From Inonotus obliquus (Eukaryota; Basidiomycota; Agaricomycetes; Hymenochaetales; Hymenochaetaceae): a stretch of 64,000 nucleotides of DNA. Of this stretch, positions 28,090 to 40,851 are shown in pieces (position 1 is the stretch's first letter; every line of letters starts with the position of its first letter). Where the stretch lies: NCBI GenBank assembly GCA_032164295.1, contig JAJHTX010000006.1, positions 806,001 through 870,000 on the forward strand. Reading direction: 5' to 3'. The position numbers were made by a program, and so were the translations under genes. Below the pieces are notes generated by a model. That model was not told where the DNA came from. It made no database searches and saw nothing but the letters and a program-made list of their open reading frames with translations.

Positions 28090-28660
28090 CTACGTCATTC
28101 TTTCTGGAAAACGAAGAGGAAGGGCAGCCAGCGTGTACTTACCTTGGAGGATAGTGTCCTGTTCTTGCCCTGCAAGCTCCCACTCGTCCATGAATACGAC
28201 GCGTCTTCGTCCTCCGGGTACTGGGCGACTAGGAGGTGGAGAGAGGCGTCGTTCCGTTTCTGCAAGGGGGATTAAAATACATCAGACCCGAACGACTTTG
28301 ATAGGCAAAAGACTAACCCGCGCTGGATAAAGGCGCAATACCCTCGGTAATCGCAAATCTGCAATTCAAACTCGCCGCGGTATCGGTACCAACACTCGCG
28401 CCGTTTCTATTCGCCTTGGCCTTAGCATCTGTCATTCGTGAAAGCGCAGTATCGCCGTCATCACCCGAACGTCCTCTTCCATCTCCCCGCTCGGAATGAT
28501 CTACTGAACGTCGCTTTGGTATCGGAGCATGTCGACCTTCAAGTCCATCAAGTCTCCTAAGCGTTCTTTGCTTAGCTGCTTCAGGCGTCCGTGGATTATA
28601 CAAGACTTGTAATACGTCGGTTATCTTGGCTGAAGTCCTCGTTGATGCTATGACAGACAT
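28090..28660 (-). CDS. Small protein of unknown function, 157 residues
   Basis: Three exons, 28660-28318, 28259-28143 and 28103-28090, give 474 nt in one frame. I do not recognise a family. The N-terminal third looks folded and helical (KITDVLQVLYNPRTPEAAKQ). The middle is Arg/Asp/Gly-rich and probably disordered. The second exon ends in a compact segment, RRRVVFMDEWELAGQEQDTI, that looks conserved in style, and the last exon adds only three residues. The pattern of a short conserved head and tail joined by a disordered linker suggests a protein-binding adaptor, but that is a guess. Confidence 0.6.
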
Positions 28661-29341
28661 GAGTGTTTTCCTACTATTTCCTTCGCGTCGACGATGTGTG
28701 TCTGATTTCAGGCTATCTTCGTCGGGTATGTACGTGTGTGTGTGGGAGGGGGGAGACGTCAAGATGAAGGGTTAAACGCGAGCCTAAATGTCCAGATGTA
28801 CAGGGAGGGAAGATTCTTATCCGAGTTAGCAAGCGAATGCTGCGGGACTTTTCATCATTTCTCTAACCCCCCTTTCTTTTATATCTGGAACGAACCGCCG
28901 AAACGTGTGCTTGAATCACTCTGACGTGGTAAACTCGGAAGGTTCTAGTCTAGTCACATCACCCGTAGGCCTGCCGGTCTTCCACGCAGTCACCCTTTCG
29001 CAATCACGAAACACGAGAATTTGACCCGACTCCATTTGGTCCGCGGGTATTCTCAAAGCTCTACCCTAACATTCCATCGACACCCTTCCCTACCTACATA
29101 ATTCGTCCTCGACCCTCACCGAAGTTCCACCTCTTTCCGATCACCAATTCGAACACACACACACACATTGCATTGTAACTCCCATTTCAGGGGTCTTGAT
29201 CTGGTGATGTCGAGTGCGATAAGGCAGGTAAGGCGTTAGACGGAGATGAAACGATTCTGTTGAGTTGAGTGATCATGCGTTGTGTGTATGTAACACCTTC
29301 GGCGAGAAGGACATGAAAGGAATGGATTTAGGAGGATGGCA
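28661..29341. other. Spacer without a recognised gene
   Basis: It contains an (AC)n run at about 29154-29166 and probable promoter sequence for the minus-strand gene ending at 28090. No domain or exon chain was found. Confidence 0.5.
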
Positions 29342-30499
29342 TTACGTCATTGGTTGGGTCGTGCCATTGCTCGTTTCGGCATGATGGATCGGAACGGTGA
29401 TCGGAACAATAGTCATCCTCCAAGTTATGATAAGTTTGGATGTCCCGCTGCCTACGTTCAAACTCGAATCTTCGTTTATAAGAGGTGTATGTTGAGAACA
29501 CGGAATTATTGCGATGCCTACACTAGTACTAGTGGATATCGATCTGAAAGAAATAAGTAATATGTAAGGAGAAATCGAAGCAAATAATCCCAGAATAATC
29601 AGGATGCCGAACGCGTAACAGGCACTCCATACTTTCATTTCCGAATCATGCGCAAGACTCTCCATGGAACTCCAGTATTTCCCTTGCACGTTCCTTTCGC
29701 TCCTCTGGCGTTCTTGGATCTATTATCGGTTCATGACGAGCACGAGGACAGGTTAGCGAGTCGGGGTGTCATATGACCAAATCAAATCATCAACCAATCA
29801 ATCAGTACCACTGAATAACACCATAGTGTAAAAGTGAAAGCGTAGAGGAGCGGATAAATAAGGTAAAACCCCATCCAATCCCAATGTGAAATAACATGGG
29901 GAGGGGGATGGGTAGGAGTAAGAAAGTACGTACTTTCCAATGCAACTTTATGATTCTCCAACACACGTATAGGGCGAGGTTCATCGGCAAATTCGACATG
30001 TTTAGGCGGGGTCGTCTCGTCTTCAGAGGAGTTTGAATCTCGATTTTGATTGTTACTGGTGTTGGTGTTGGTGTTGAGCCTGGAAGAAGCTTTTCTTCGG
30101 AGCATACGTCTCGGCGCTATGCACATGTATTCGTTGATTCGCGTATCTAATCCATAGGCCAGACCCAGGGAGTAGGATGAAGGAGCGAAAAAATCGTATG
30201 GTTAGTAGGTTGTGAGGTAAAAGGTAAGGAAGAAATAAGTGAGGTATGAGTATGACATTACTTTGTAAAGTTTCAAAATCAATATCATCTGCTGCATCCT
30301 CTTCCTCTGCGTCAACCGGACTAGTGATCGGTGCGTCCTCCCCACCACCATCTTCCACCTCGTTCAGATTCAGCTTGTCCATCGTTACGGAATCTATCAC
30401 AACACCATCTTCATCATCTACTCTGCCACTCGTACCCTTCTCGACGTTCCGAGTTGTACCACCCAAACTTGTATCCTCTCCACTTCTCGTGACGACCAT
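29342..30499 (-). CDS. Putative two-pass membrane protein, function unknown
   Basis: Proposed exons are 30499-30262, 30146-29809 and 29719-29342 (954 nt, 317 residues). The first about 150 residues are hydrophilic and acidic, then basic (PRRMLRRKASSR), so probably cytosolic. Two hydrophobic segments follow: MGFYLIYPLLYAFTFTLWCY and VWSACYAFGILIILGLFASI, joined by a charged loop. The second intron could instead use a donor after TGG T. That would remove the second helix and end the protein soon after (ILEFHGESCA). I prefer the version with the longer open frame. No family is recognised. Confidence 0.5.
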
Positions 30500-31278
30500 T
30501 TTCTTCCTTTCAGTCGGGTTTAGTCGTGGGTGAGAGTAAACGTAAGCAGTCGAGTAGCCTGTAGGTCCCAAAATCTTTCGCGCCCGTAAGTGAATGAGGT
30601 GAAAGTAAATTTACCCACCCTTCCATCCTCCCTTATCTATCCCTTCTAAAATTCCAGTTGGAGCCACTCAGCTACTCCATCACTTCATACTCACAGATTG
30701 GATTGATGTCCCATAGCAAGTCTATATACCGCCCAACCTGAATCTCCTCCACACACACACGGAATGTAATGAAGCAGGGAGCCAACTGAATGGTGTATGA
30801 CGTCACTCTGATTTAGATTGATCTCCGATCAAACTTGATCTATTGTCTTGGCGGGACGGAAAGACCAAAAACAAACAAATATTGCTTGGATCCTTTGAAT
30901 GCGCACAGATGTCTAGATTGATAGTTAACTTTGTTGTGATTCGGATTTCCATAAGACAAAGGATCAAAACCGAGAGCTGGTAATCGAGCGAAGCAAGAAA
31001 ACAAGAAAAAACGAAATAACAAGCGTACAAGAAGCATAATAACGTGAGACAAGAAGTCGGATCAAATAAGCATAGTTTCAGTAAAAAAAGAAAGAGATAT
31101 CAAAAGCAAGGTGAACGTATACGATAGAAGGAAACAAAAATCAGGTAGGGATAAGAAGACTGAATCAAACAGTTGTGAATTCAATCCTACAGGTAAATCT
31201 CCGCAGTCAGTATACGAAACTACAAGTCCACCAAAAATACTTTGAGTTCTGGCTATTTATCACACGGTCAGCACTGTG
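30500..31278. other. Intergenic region
   Basis: It holds the promoter of the two-pass membrane protein gene and the 3' flank of the HbrB gene. The A-rich stretch 30960-31160 shows no gene. Confidence 0.5.
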
Positions 31279-33433
31279 TTATGTCATTCGCCGCCGCCTC
31301 GAATCCGGAGTAGGTGGACCAGGTCCCGGTGCAGGTGAAGGTGCAAGTGTCGTTGTATGTACATGTGGATGAGTGTGAAGGTGACTCTGCGGCTGTGATG
31401 GCGTTGGTTGGCCACGGTTCGAGTCCAATTCGAACATAGCGGCGTTCATGCCAACCATTCGCTCAACCGCAGCCTACGTCAAAACAGATAAGCAACCATT
31501 ATTCATACTTTTCTGGAATGAAAGAAATACATATCGTAGTCGACATACCTGAGCAGTATCCCAATCAAGTTGAACAGAATCATGTTCAGAACTCAATCGG
31601 TTCCCGTTTCCATTTGTCTGAGTAGAAGGGAAAAAGTCATGTAGGTTGTGTTCTTTGGAAGGGGGAGCTGGTGGAGGGGGATGAAGTGAGTCTTCTCTTC
31701 TCCCAATTACACCCAAAATATTCGTTCCATTCCCATTCACCTCTCCTGTCACCACGCCTCCATCATTATTGGCATGAAAAGCCGCAAACGATGATTGTAT
31801 CGGCCCAGGTCCTGCTCCCGTAGCGCCGGGAGCAGCATCATCATCTTCCGTAGGTCCGGGACTCCTAAGTGACTCCAAGAAATTTCTCTCCCGTTCCCGT
31901 TCGGCGCTATATCGTCCCCTAGGAGTCGTTCCACCACCATTCTCGCCATCCACCCAACTTCCGCCAGAATCCCTTCTACCATTCCCAATTTTAAGTTCAC
32001 CATCCCTATCGTTTGGATAGAATTTACGGAATCGGCGCACTTTATTTCCGAAAGCGTTGAGTGCACTTTCACTACCGGCGCCTATAGTATGTGACGAGGA
32101 CATTGTAGATGGTGAACCTGACGACAAGTGTGTGGGATATTGAGAATCGTCAATGTATCGCCCTCTACGCTTTGCGTTTTCTTTGTCTGCTTCAGCAGCG
32201 GCATTGATGCCTATCCCTATGCGTCCTCTTCGATCACGAGGTGCACCGCCGGAGAGAAAGCTCGGTGCACGACGGTGTCGAGTTGGGTTTAGTGGGTTTA
32301 TCGAGTTGCCGTTCACTGCGGAGCTGGAACCCGAGAGTGGTCGGCGATGTGCAGCGAGGGCGTCGAGTAATCGACGAATGATGAGTTCTTGTGGTGACAA
32401 CGAAGGAGGTGGGGCGGTAAGGCTTAGGGGAGGGCGCGCACGCTGTGCTTGGGAATGAAGAACGAGCAGCATCTGTTGCAAGCGCGGATGTTGATAACTT
32501 GATGCTTCCGCGACGGTCGTCATTCCGGGTACAGAAGTGGAGGATGAAAATGATCCTCCGGGTCGCATAGCGAGCAATCGTGATTCAAGACGCGAAGCGA
32601 CGGGTACTATAATCTTATCCCGAAAAGCGCGCAACGCAATTGTTCGAACGTCGATAGGTGAGAGTGCAACCGTACCGGCAGGGGGGTCGTCCGGACTTGC
32701 GAGGTTTGTTGGACTCGCTGGACGATGAGGTTTCGGTGTTCGATGTAAAGCGAGGAGCAAATGATGTGTTTGTAACGGAATGAATACTCCTTCGACGTAG
32801 GGTAGGACTTGATCCCAGAAGAAAGTCCAAATCTCGACAACACGCGCGGGTAGCTTGTCGTCTTCAACTCCTGCGAGCTTTGTGTTGAGGGTTGTCATAC
32901 CAGCACCGATAAGTTCGGCAACGTCTACTTCGAGCGTTGATAGTGCGCGCGAGGGACCGGCTGACATGACAACCTCGATGTGCCTTCGTACCAGTTCATT
33001 GAGGTCTTCACTATACATCGCACTTTCCAGTTAGCTGCACTGTGAAGAATGAAAAGAATACGCACATAGGATATTGAAGTTGTTCATGATTAAACAACGG
33101 AAGGACATAGACATGCAATTGAGTCCAAAAGCCACCATCTGTTCCACTCGCAATCCCAGCATTACCCGCATGCCCATGACCAAGTCCATGTCCATGTCCA
33201 TGCGCGGAGCCAGTAGCATTAACATCCCTCGTACCGCCCGTTGGAAGAGCAAGAGGACCCGACGCAATAGCAGCAGCAGTCGATGTCGAAATCGCGCTGA
33301 GAGTTGCACCAAGTCGGAACATCTCACGTTGGACGAGCTTTGCGTCGTATGTCCTATTCGCTGAGGTTAGAGCAGCAGCGGAGGATGATGCACCCTTCGA
33401 TGTTAAGTGGAGCGAGGGGTGCGAGTACGACAT
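31279..33433 (-). CDS. HbrB-domain protein, probable TORC2 subunit (Bit61/PRR5 type)
   Basis: Exons 33433-33066, 33010-31549 and 31473-31279 total 2,025 nt (674 residues) from ATG 33433. The HbrB domain is clear: WTQLHVYVLPLFNHEQLQYP joins across the intron to IEDLNELVRRHIE. Then follow DVAELIGAGMTTLNTKLAG, VVEIWTFFWDQVLPYVEGVF and IALRAFRDKIIVP. Fungal HbrB proteins (Bit61, HbrB) and animal PRR5 bind TORC2, the plasma-membrane TOR kinase complex controlling actin and lipid balance. The second half is Ser/Gly/Asn-rich and disordered, ending in an Arg-rich tip. The true start may lie upstream: an exon-like segment 33868-33821 (MASPPSASKMHVSPSK, then a good gtaagt donor) and another near 33783-33700 look protein-like. 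Confidence 0.85.
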
Positions 33434-34064
33434 TGTCGTCGGAAGGGTACGAGGACGACGGCGTGGCCGACGTCGCGGAACGTTGCGGCAGTGGATCGCA
33501 CGGAGTTCCAGATGTGGATGACACAAATAGTTCGAGAGCGCGCGTGGAATGTAGAAGACCGAATGAGTATAGTCAGATAATAGCACAGAGCACACGGAGG
33601 GACCACGGGGACGGATGAATATGCAAAATAATAGACCGGTGAAAGAGTGGATGCTATCAGAATGAAACGAATAAATAGAAGGGATAACACAGAGGTAGAA
33701 CGACCCACTCGTAGCCCATCAAATGATGAGGCCACGAGCGGTGCCGTATCACTATGGAGGACAACGGCGACGGGATGTGCGATCTGTCGAACAAGGAGTT
33801 TGATAGTGATTTATACTTACCTTTGATGGTGATACATGCATCTTAGATGCTGAGGGAGGCGACGCCATCCCTGCCCCTTGTCTACTCTTGAATATATAGC
33901 AGTTGGTAGTTAATTGTATTGACGAGGACGACGGCTTTGAGTGTCTGATCGCTGTGTCTGATGCGCTGATCGCCGGCACGGCCGAGGCACGGCCCGGTCT
34001 CATAATTCAATTCATTTCCGAACTTTATTATCCTGCCTGCGATTGCTAATTGTTTCCCATCATC
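33434..34064. promoter_or_regulatory. Divergent promoter region of HbrB and DUF1349 genes
   Basis: The two genes are transcribed away from each other. Part of this stretch may be 5' exons of the HbrB gene (see that entry). Confidence 0.5.
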
Positions 34065-34637
34065 ATGACTTCAATGCAACTAAAGGCGAAAGCACCAACT
34101 GATCTTTGGCGCAAACCGCCTTCAACTGACGTCTCAAATGCTCCAAAGCATACTCTACAGCTGAGCTCACAAGGCTTCCGCAAAGCACGCGTTACAGTCT
34201 CTGCACCATGGACACGTCTCTACGACCAAGGCGGACTCCTCATTTTTCTTCCGAGGTCCACATCATCACCCGAAATACGACCTTGGATCAAGGCCGGAAT
34301 CGAATACGCAGGTGGGCGTCCGAGCCTTTCCGTCGTTGCCGCTCGTGAATGGGCAGATTGGAGTTTACATCCACTCGTGGGCACTACTGACAAAGTAACA
34401 ATCCAATTTGAGAGGGAGAAGATCGATGTCGAATCGGGAAAGGGTTCGAACTTGTATGTTTACGTTTTGAAGGAAAACGGGGAGAGGGAGGATTTACCTG
34501 TGAGGGAAGTAACATGGGCATTTGAGCAGGAAGGAGAAATCGAAGTTGGTGTGTATGCTGCGAGACCTACGAAGCTAGGCGAGGATGAGGAAGATGAATT
34601 GATAGTCAGTCTTGATGATTTTGAAATTGAAAAGTAA
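34065..34637 (+). CDS. DUF1349 family protein
   Basis: A single exon encodes 190 residues from ATG 34065; a second ATG three codons on is possible. The DUF1349 pattern is plain: DLWRKPP near the start, VSAPWTRLYDQGGLLIF, then WIKAGIEYAGGRPSLSVVA and ADWSLHPL. A beta-sandwich end (TWAFEQEGEIEVGVYAARP) and an acidic C-terminus follow. The family adopts a concanavalin-like beta-sandwich fold. No enzymatic role is established that I can state. There is no signal peptide, so it is probably cytosolic. Confidence 0.88.
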   Translation: MTSMQLKAKAPTDLWRKPPSTDVSNAPKHTLQLSSQGFRKARVTVSAPWTRLYDQGGLLIFLPRSTSSPEIRPWIKAGIEYAGGRPSLSVVAAREWADWSLHPLVGTTDKVTIQFEREKIDVESGKGSNLYVYVLKENGEREDLPVREVTWAFEQEGEIEVGVYAARPTKLGEDEEDELIVSLDDFEIEK

Positions 34638-36479
34638 AGGTGAGGCAGCATGAAACATCGCGAGCTTGGTTATACAGCAGGCGGCACTAACTTCTCTTCA
34701 TCCATGTAGGAAGACGGTATCCATTATATCAGTCAATACGTGTTACGTCTTACTATCCATGAAATTCCGACCAAGAATATCAATCAGTATCAATCCGCAG
34801 CAGCAGTTGTGGGACTGAAATCCATTTTCGTCACTGCCACCAGCGGTATTTCGCTCGTGTATAATGAAGGGATGTATTCAATACCGGTGATGTTTCAGGC
34901 TGACTTGCTGTTACTGAATTGTCAGACACCATTCGTGATCCACCTCCACGAACTGATACAGTTGTTGACCCAATTGTTCGTTTGAGACCTTTGAGTGAGA
35001 ACTTAAATGGTGCACCTGTGCTGACGCACTGGGTTAAGACGGAATCGGGGGGTGAGAAACCATGCAGTCCAGTCAAGAATGAGAATCGTGAGTTAATCTT
35101 ACATGTTCATATGCTACCCATGAGCATGGATGCAAGGTTGTACGATAAACGAGGAATTTCATAGTCCAGTACGCTGCGCTGGAGCCTCCAGCGCGGCTGA
35201 CATAGCACTTGAACCAAACGGCATAACCAATGCAGTGGTACAGCATGCAACCACGCCGCGGTAGATAATAGCACTGTTATAATTGTTCGGATATGATATC
35301 TCCGGAGTCGTCAGCGATGCGTTGCTCAGCAGTTCGAGAAGTCGATCGCCATTGGACTATATTTGATCCTGAGAGCAGTGAAAGAGGGAGGGATTCGAGT
35401 CCGCTTCAAGTCCCTCGGTTAGGTCTTCCAATCGTGATCTTAACTCGTCGTGATCTTCTCTCCGAGTCGACCGCAGCCTCATCATCTTGTAAGTCACGTA
35501 GATTCAGATCCATATCATCACTGTCATCATCAAAGCACGACCCATTGTCCCTTCCCTTCGACGCTTTCTAAGCTGTGAATAAGGCATACATATGTCGTTC
35601 ACGAGCGCGCAAGAAGTATGTGCACTGGATGAATGCTTTGGGATCTTACAGATCCCAACTGCATCCGGACATCGGGGTTACATTCTGGCCCCTCAGTTTC
35701 ACGCAAGAGCGAGATCGGCTAAATCAGCCGATAATGGCGCACGAATGTTCCCCTCCCGATATGATACATGAAGCTGGCAAGAATGACGGGCGACCGTAGT
35801 TCCATAAACAATCTTGTTGTCCAATGTGAGGGCCTTCCGATGGTACTGGACACAGACAAAATGCATACCAAACTGGCGTGCCGAAACTAGGCGAGGCCGC
35901 TGTTTGTTTTCCAGCAGGAAAGTATTCAAATTGTCTCTTCATTTCATCATTTGAGGCAGCGCCTTGATGAAGGATTCGCATGGGTCGAAGCTGCTTCCCA
36001 TACAATCTCCCCCGACTTTGATATCTCTGTCATGATATGATATGAATATCTGAAGCTTTCACGGGAAGGCGAGGCGAAGAATGGCAAGCTCTTTTTCGGC
36101 GCTTTGGTGAGGACGGATCTAGCATCTTGCACGTGAATTAACCACTTACACGAACTCACATTGGGGAGCATCGTCTGAGTTACGTTTGAATAATGCCAAT
36201 ATCATAGAATCTGTAATAATGTGCTGCGCTGCATTGCAATCGCAAGCTTCTACGTCAATGACCAGTAGGCGAGGGGAAATCAAAGAGGAAATTCATCGAG
36301 ACTCGTATCGTCTGGTCGGATGTTGCCCAGTCTCTGGTGGCTTTCACGAATGCAGGGCTGTGATTGACGAAAGCATAGTGCTTCTCCATTACATATGCCG
36401 AATATCAATGGAATCCTGTATTTAGATATTTACCTACTTACTGTCAGTCCGGGTATGAAAAGGGACCGTATGAAGGCTT
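34638..36479. other. 1.8-kb stretch with no supportable gene
   Basis: Open frames are short (under about 95 codons) and show no domain. The frame at 34919-35164 is the most protein-like but has no start context or exon partners. This marks the start of the accessory region. Confidence 0.45.
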
Positions 36480-37560
36480 ACGGTACGAACTATCCTGAAC
36501 CTTCGAACTTCTCTTGTGCAGCTTCTCGGAGTACGTGTGGACGACGACTCGCAGCATGAGCTCTTGCGTTCATGAGACCACTACAACGTATCCAATGTCA
36601 GTCCAGAGCGTACATCAGAATGACGAATAAGTGAGGATGCTTACCGCCCGCTTCACTCCCAGCGATCAATGCGACATTCCCAGCCAAGTCAGGAACTCTG
36701 TCCATTTAAAGCCTCATTGTAAGAAGAACAGATTGAGCCTCCCGTCCCGCATTTGATACTCTTACACCCTTTACAAATAATCGGCCCCGTCATGCTTGTC
36801 ATCAACGACATCTAAAGCATAGTAAATGTTCTCGTAGTTACAGCTATTCTTTGCAAGATGCAGAAGACGCTTCTCAGCATACTCAGACGCGGGGATTCAT
36901 TAGCAAGGTGACTCACTTCAGAAGATGACCAGCGGAAGAGGGCACAACTTTGAGGTCTCCGTGGGGGATGACTGTCCAGTGGAATGTCTCTTATCAATAA
37001 GTTAACATGTGTATGATACAACACGGGCACCATAAGCATTTAAGCGCTGGTCGTTCGATCAGCACACTTGGTCGGGAAAAGATAAATGAGGAGCTTACCA
37101 TGGGAAAGGGAAGACTCGCGTGTTGCTACATCGTTCTATAGGCATTTCATTATACATCATCATGACAAGTTCCTTCTCCACTCTTTCATCTCTGTCCCTA
37201 CTCCTTCGGAGACGTTCCTGATCATTCGGTGACAGTCACAAACCTATCACAATAAACAATGCATAGCACCCGCAACAAAAAAATGCGTGAAGTGATTCAT
37301 GAAGCAGCGGGGATTCCTGCGAAAGTGCGCATCGCGTCGAGGTCTTCTTGGATGCTCTCTACAAGATCTGTGGTGCTTGTGGGTTGCTGTTTGAGGAGTC
37401 CCGGGGTATGAAAATATTGGTTGTAGAGATGGGCCTTGCGTTGTGTTGCGCTTAATTGGTTTACACCCATCAGGAATTCAAGACTCGGCTGGGTTTCTGA
37501 TGAGTGCGAGACGAGGGGGGTGGTGAGGACTCGAACACGAACCAACTTGAAAGTTTAAAC
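36480..37560 (-). repeat. Degenerate segment, left copy flanking the NTPase gene
   Basis: It shares long blocks with 41620-42540 in the same orientation, for example GACTCACTTCAGAAGATGACC followed by AGCGGAAGAGGGCACAA (about 36909-36948 and 41851-41890). It includes a small minus-strand frame starting at ATG 37470 with LSATQRKAHLYNQ and TDLVESIQEDLDAM. Its equivalent in the right copy reads MSATQRKDRFYSQ and TDLVVNLQEDLDAM. The right copy continues into a good gtgagt donor; here the same site reads atgaat, so this copy is probably broken. Confidence 0.6.
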
Positions 37561-37767
37561 CAACGCGTCTTGATGGTGATCCTATGAATCTGATGTGCGG
37601 CTTTCGGTCACCTTACGCGAGCGTCGGCATGCGCCGTGGGAACAATCGCGGATTTATGTAATAGAGATTTGTTGCCACTGCTTGTTCGCGTCTTCCCCCA
37701 GTCCCCCAGCCCCAGGCATTCGTTCAGTCGAAATCGAACTACAAACACATCAACAGTACTTAACGCC

Positions 37768-40700
37768 ATGTCAACCCTCGAAACGAATGCATGGCAGGAT
37801 AATGTCTTCGGGCTTTGGGAAGACTTGTTGCCCGAGCGCCAGATGTTCAACCACAATTACCTCTCCTATGTGCAGTACCGGGATTCCGACAAAACTGGTC
37901 TTTACACAAGAATTCTTACTCAGCTTATCTCGGGTTTTCTCCAAAAATGTAATGAGCAGGGTATGACTTTGGACGACAAGCTTTTGGATGCGGATGGCCT
38001 TCGTAAAGAACTGATGACCTTGAAACAAAACGAACGTGACGATCTTTTCAAACAAATAGCGGCGCTGATGAGCGGAGTCTTCGTTGATCAGTCCGCCTGG
38101 AGGAAGCAAGTCGACGAACTCTTCCAGCATCGTGAGTCAAGCCATTCAGTGCTCGCTCTGTGCTCATGTATTGTGCTTCAGCGCTGTTCCACACCACTAC
38201 GGCATCAGGTGTGTTGAGATTTACCACATTCATTCTTCCGACCTAAAGTCTTGTACAGTTGCATCCCAAAATATCCGGCGCTCGGATGAGATGAAAGGTA
38301 AGCAGGTCAAATAGCTTTACACCCTATATTCTTCTAACTTTCAAATACCGCCTCCCTGACTACCAGCCACCATCGACTCGTTCTCTGCACCATTCATCGG
38401 CAATAACCTCGAAAGACTGTGGGAGCATATCACATTACCTAGGGACGAACAATTCAGGCTTCATGAAAATACTTGTGCTATCGTGCAATCCTCGGGAATG
38501 GGGAAGTCGCGAACTATAGCTGAGCTCGGCAAAAAATGCATTCTGATTTCTATATGCATTCGAGGTGAAAATCAGAACCATGTAGATGTTGGTATGTAGA
38601 TGGTGCATCACGTTACTAGGCTTTGATCTTCATTTGTCGAATGCAGGCTATCCTCCTTCTGATGAAGATCTTCGTGATTTTCTCATGTTTGATACCAAGA
38701 ACCCAAACGTTGCGCGAGGGCGTTGTTTTGCCTTGCTCATAGGATTGTACAAGCACACATTGTCTGTACTCAAGGGTGCGGACTTGCATTCAGAGGAACA
38801 GATGGGACAGTGGATCTTCGAGAAGATGTCCTGGTCGTTCGGCGATACGAAAGCATACCGACAGAAGTTCTTCCAAGAGGTGATCAAGATAGCGAAGAAA
38901 AGTCAACGCACGAGCGAAACGGGACATTCCGTATCTGAAGAACTCTACAACAGCATCTCGGAATTTATGAAGTTTCTCCGCGGGCTGGAACAACGGAAGA
39001 AAGCGCCGCGTGGGCCCAAGATCGTGATTGCATTCGACGAGGCACACTCTTTGACCAGTGTTGGGGGGGTAATCGAAGGTACAAGAGAACGAACATGGAA
39101 TATGCACACATCCCTCAAAGATGCGTTTCGAGCGTGCCGGACGTTCCCCGTTTGGGGTTTATTCTTGTCAACTATGGAGAAGCCTTTACAGCCCGACCCG
39201 CCCAGCGTGGTGGATCCATCATCGCGGGTGATGAGAATGACGCTCCTCCCAGTCTCTCCTTTCACAACCTTCGAATACGATACTTTCGCGCCGAAACTCG
39301 GTTGGGATGATGGTCGTAAAATGATGCTTCTCAAACAGGAGACAGAAGGCGAAACGGGGGAGCCTGCACAGAAGAAAACGAGGATCGAGGCTGAGCAGGT
39401 TGAGCTCACCCTCAATGAAATAACCCAGATAGCGTTTTTGGTCAAGTTCGGACGGCCCATGTATGCCATGAAGCCTAGTCCATAAGAGGTTTTTGTTGAC
39501 TAGCTTGTTCCTTAGGTTCGCAATGCGGTACAAGCTGGGAGGGCGAGAAACGCGCCAAAACATACTTCATTTTGCGGTCCAACAGCTGATCTGCAACGAT
39601 CCGAGCATCGTGCTTGCGCGGAAGGAACAAATCGAGTTGTCGGTGCCTGTGGCGATAGCATGCTTATCTCAGCGATTGTGTCTTGAGTTCGATATGAACT
39701 CATACAACGCGGAAGAGGAAAAACAGATATCAGGTCATATGCGCCTGTGCATTAAGATAGGACCAGACAATAAGTACATCATCTCGTCGCCGGGGTCCGA
39801 ACCACTACTCGCGGAAGCCGCAGCGCTTATCATGATGCACAAAACGTTCTTGCCCGCACACGATCTAAAAAAGGTGTTTGGTGGCTTCGGTCTCAGCCCA
39901 GGCCTTCGAGGAGAAACAGTCGCCATGCTGGCGGTCACCATTACTCGCGATGCCATTGTTCGCGAAAACATTGTCAAATGGTGCGAGGACAATGGAGTGG
40001 AACTTCCCGATGTTTTTGCCGGACGTCTGGATGAGGATTCATTACGAGGGAAAATCGGGTTTCGAGTTGTGCAGGTCATACCTTTCCTGGAGAGGTTGAT
40101 CGGAGATGATGGAGGTGATAGCACGGACAGGGAAAAGGACAGAGGCGGTAACGGGGAAGCCGGAGGCGAAAAAAGCGAAATATACGGAGATAAAGGGAAA
40201 GGGAAAGAGAAGGAAGGCACGAAGGACACACTACCAAACAAAGATGGTTGGCTGGACGGTGCTCGCCTTTACTTCAACCACTTCATCGAACCAATTGACC
40301 AATCGACATTCATCCTGAAATGCTTCATGGGATACATGACGCGTGGTGCTGCTCTCCTATGCGCAAAATATATGTCGGCAGTGGACTTCGCTCTACCGAT
40401 CCTTTTTGGGGAAACGTTGCTACTCTCCGCTATGTCATTCATACTGGTCCAGGTCAGGAATGATCGTTCAATCACACAAGCAAGCCGGTCGTACCTGTTT
40501 GGAGCTATGGATATTCCTGTGCACAGCTTGTTTGAGGAAGTCGAGAACCCAAAGCCGGTCATCCGAATCATATTTTCACTTCGATCGAAAGGGGAGGTAC
40601 ATTGTGAATGGAAGGAGATTAAAGTAAACCAGAGGACCTATCGATCACTGGACATATGGATACCTGGTCTGAATTTCCATCGAAAAGGGGAGACAAGGGA

Positions 40701-40851
40701 GTCTTGGAGCGGACTTTTGACTACGAGGTCAGATATCGAGGAGGGGCTTGAGTCACTGCTGCCTGGAGTAGGCGGTAGCGAAGAGCATTGGCAGTGGTTC
40801 CATGGCATTCCCGGGATTGACATGCCTGAGGCAGTTGGACCTAAGGACTAA
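37768..40851 (+). CDS. Large P-loop NTPase of unknown role (Agaricomycete accessory type)
   Basis: Five exons (37768-38131, 38259-38297, 38367-38564, 38647-39460, 39516-40851) sum to 2,751 nt, 916 residues. A Walker A-like loop (QSSGMGKSR) lies at about residue 175 and a Walker B with a DEAH ending (IVIAFDEAH) at about 330. An arginine- and lysine-rich predicted NTPase core lies between them. The distal half (FAMRYKLGGRETRQNIL onward) is mostly helical, interrupted by a Lys/Glu/Gly-rich linker (about 660-700). Related proteins with the QSSGxGKSR loop are numerous in mushroom genomes and are often discussed with Crinkler-type effector NTPases. That link is from memory and untested. No signal peptide or membrane helix is seen. 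It is flanked by two similar degenerate segments in the same orientation. Confidence 0.82.

Noticed and set aside
31413..31424. GGTTCGAGTCC, a perfect tRNA B-box-like word
   Set aside because: No A box, acceptor stem or anticodon stem fits around it, and it lies inside the last coding exon of the HbrB gene on the other strand.
34919..35164. Plus-strand frame that looks mildly protein-like
   Set aside because: No start context, no splice partners and no recognisable domain; too weak to call a gene.
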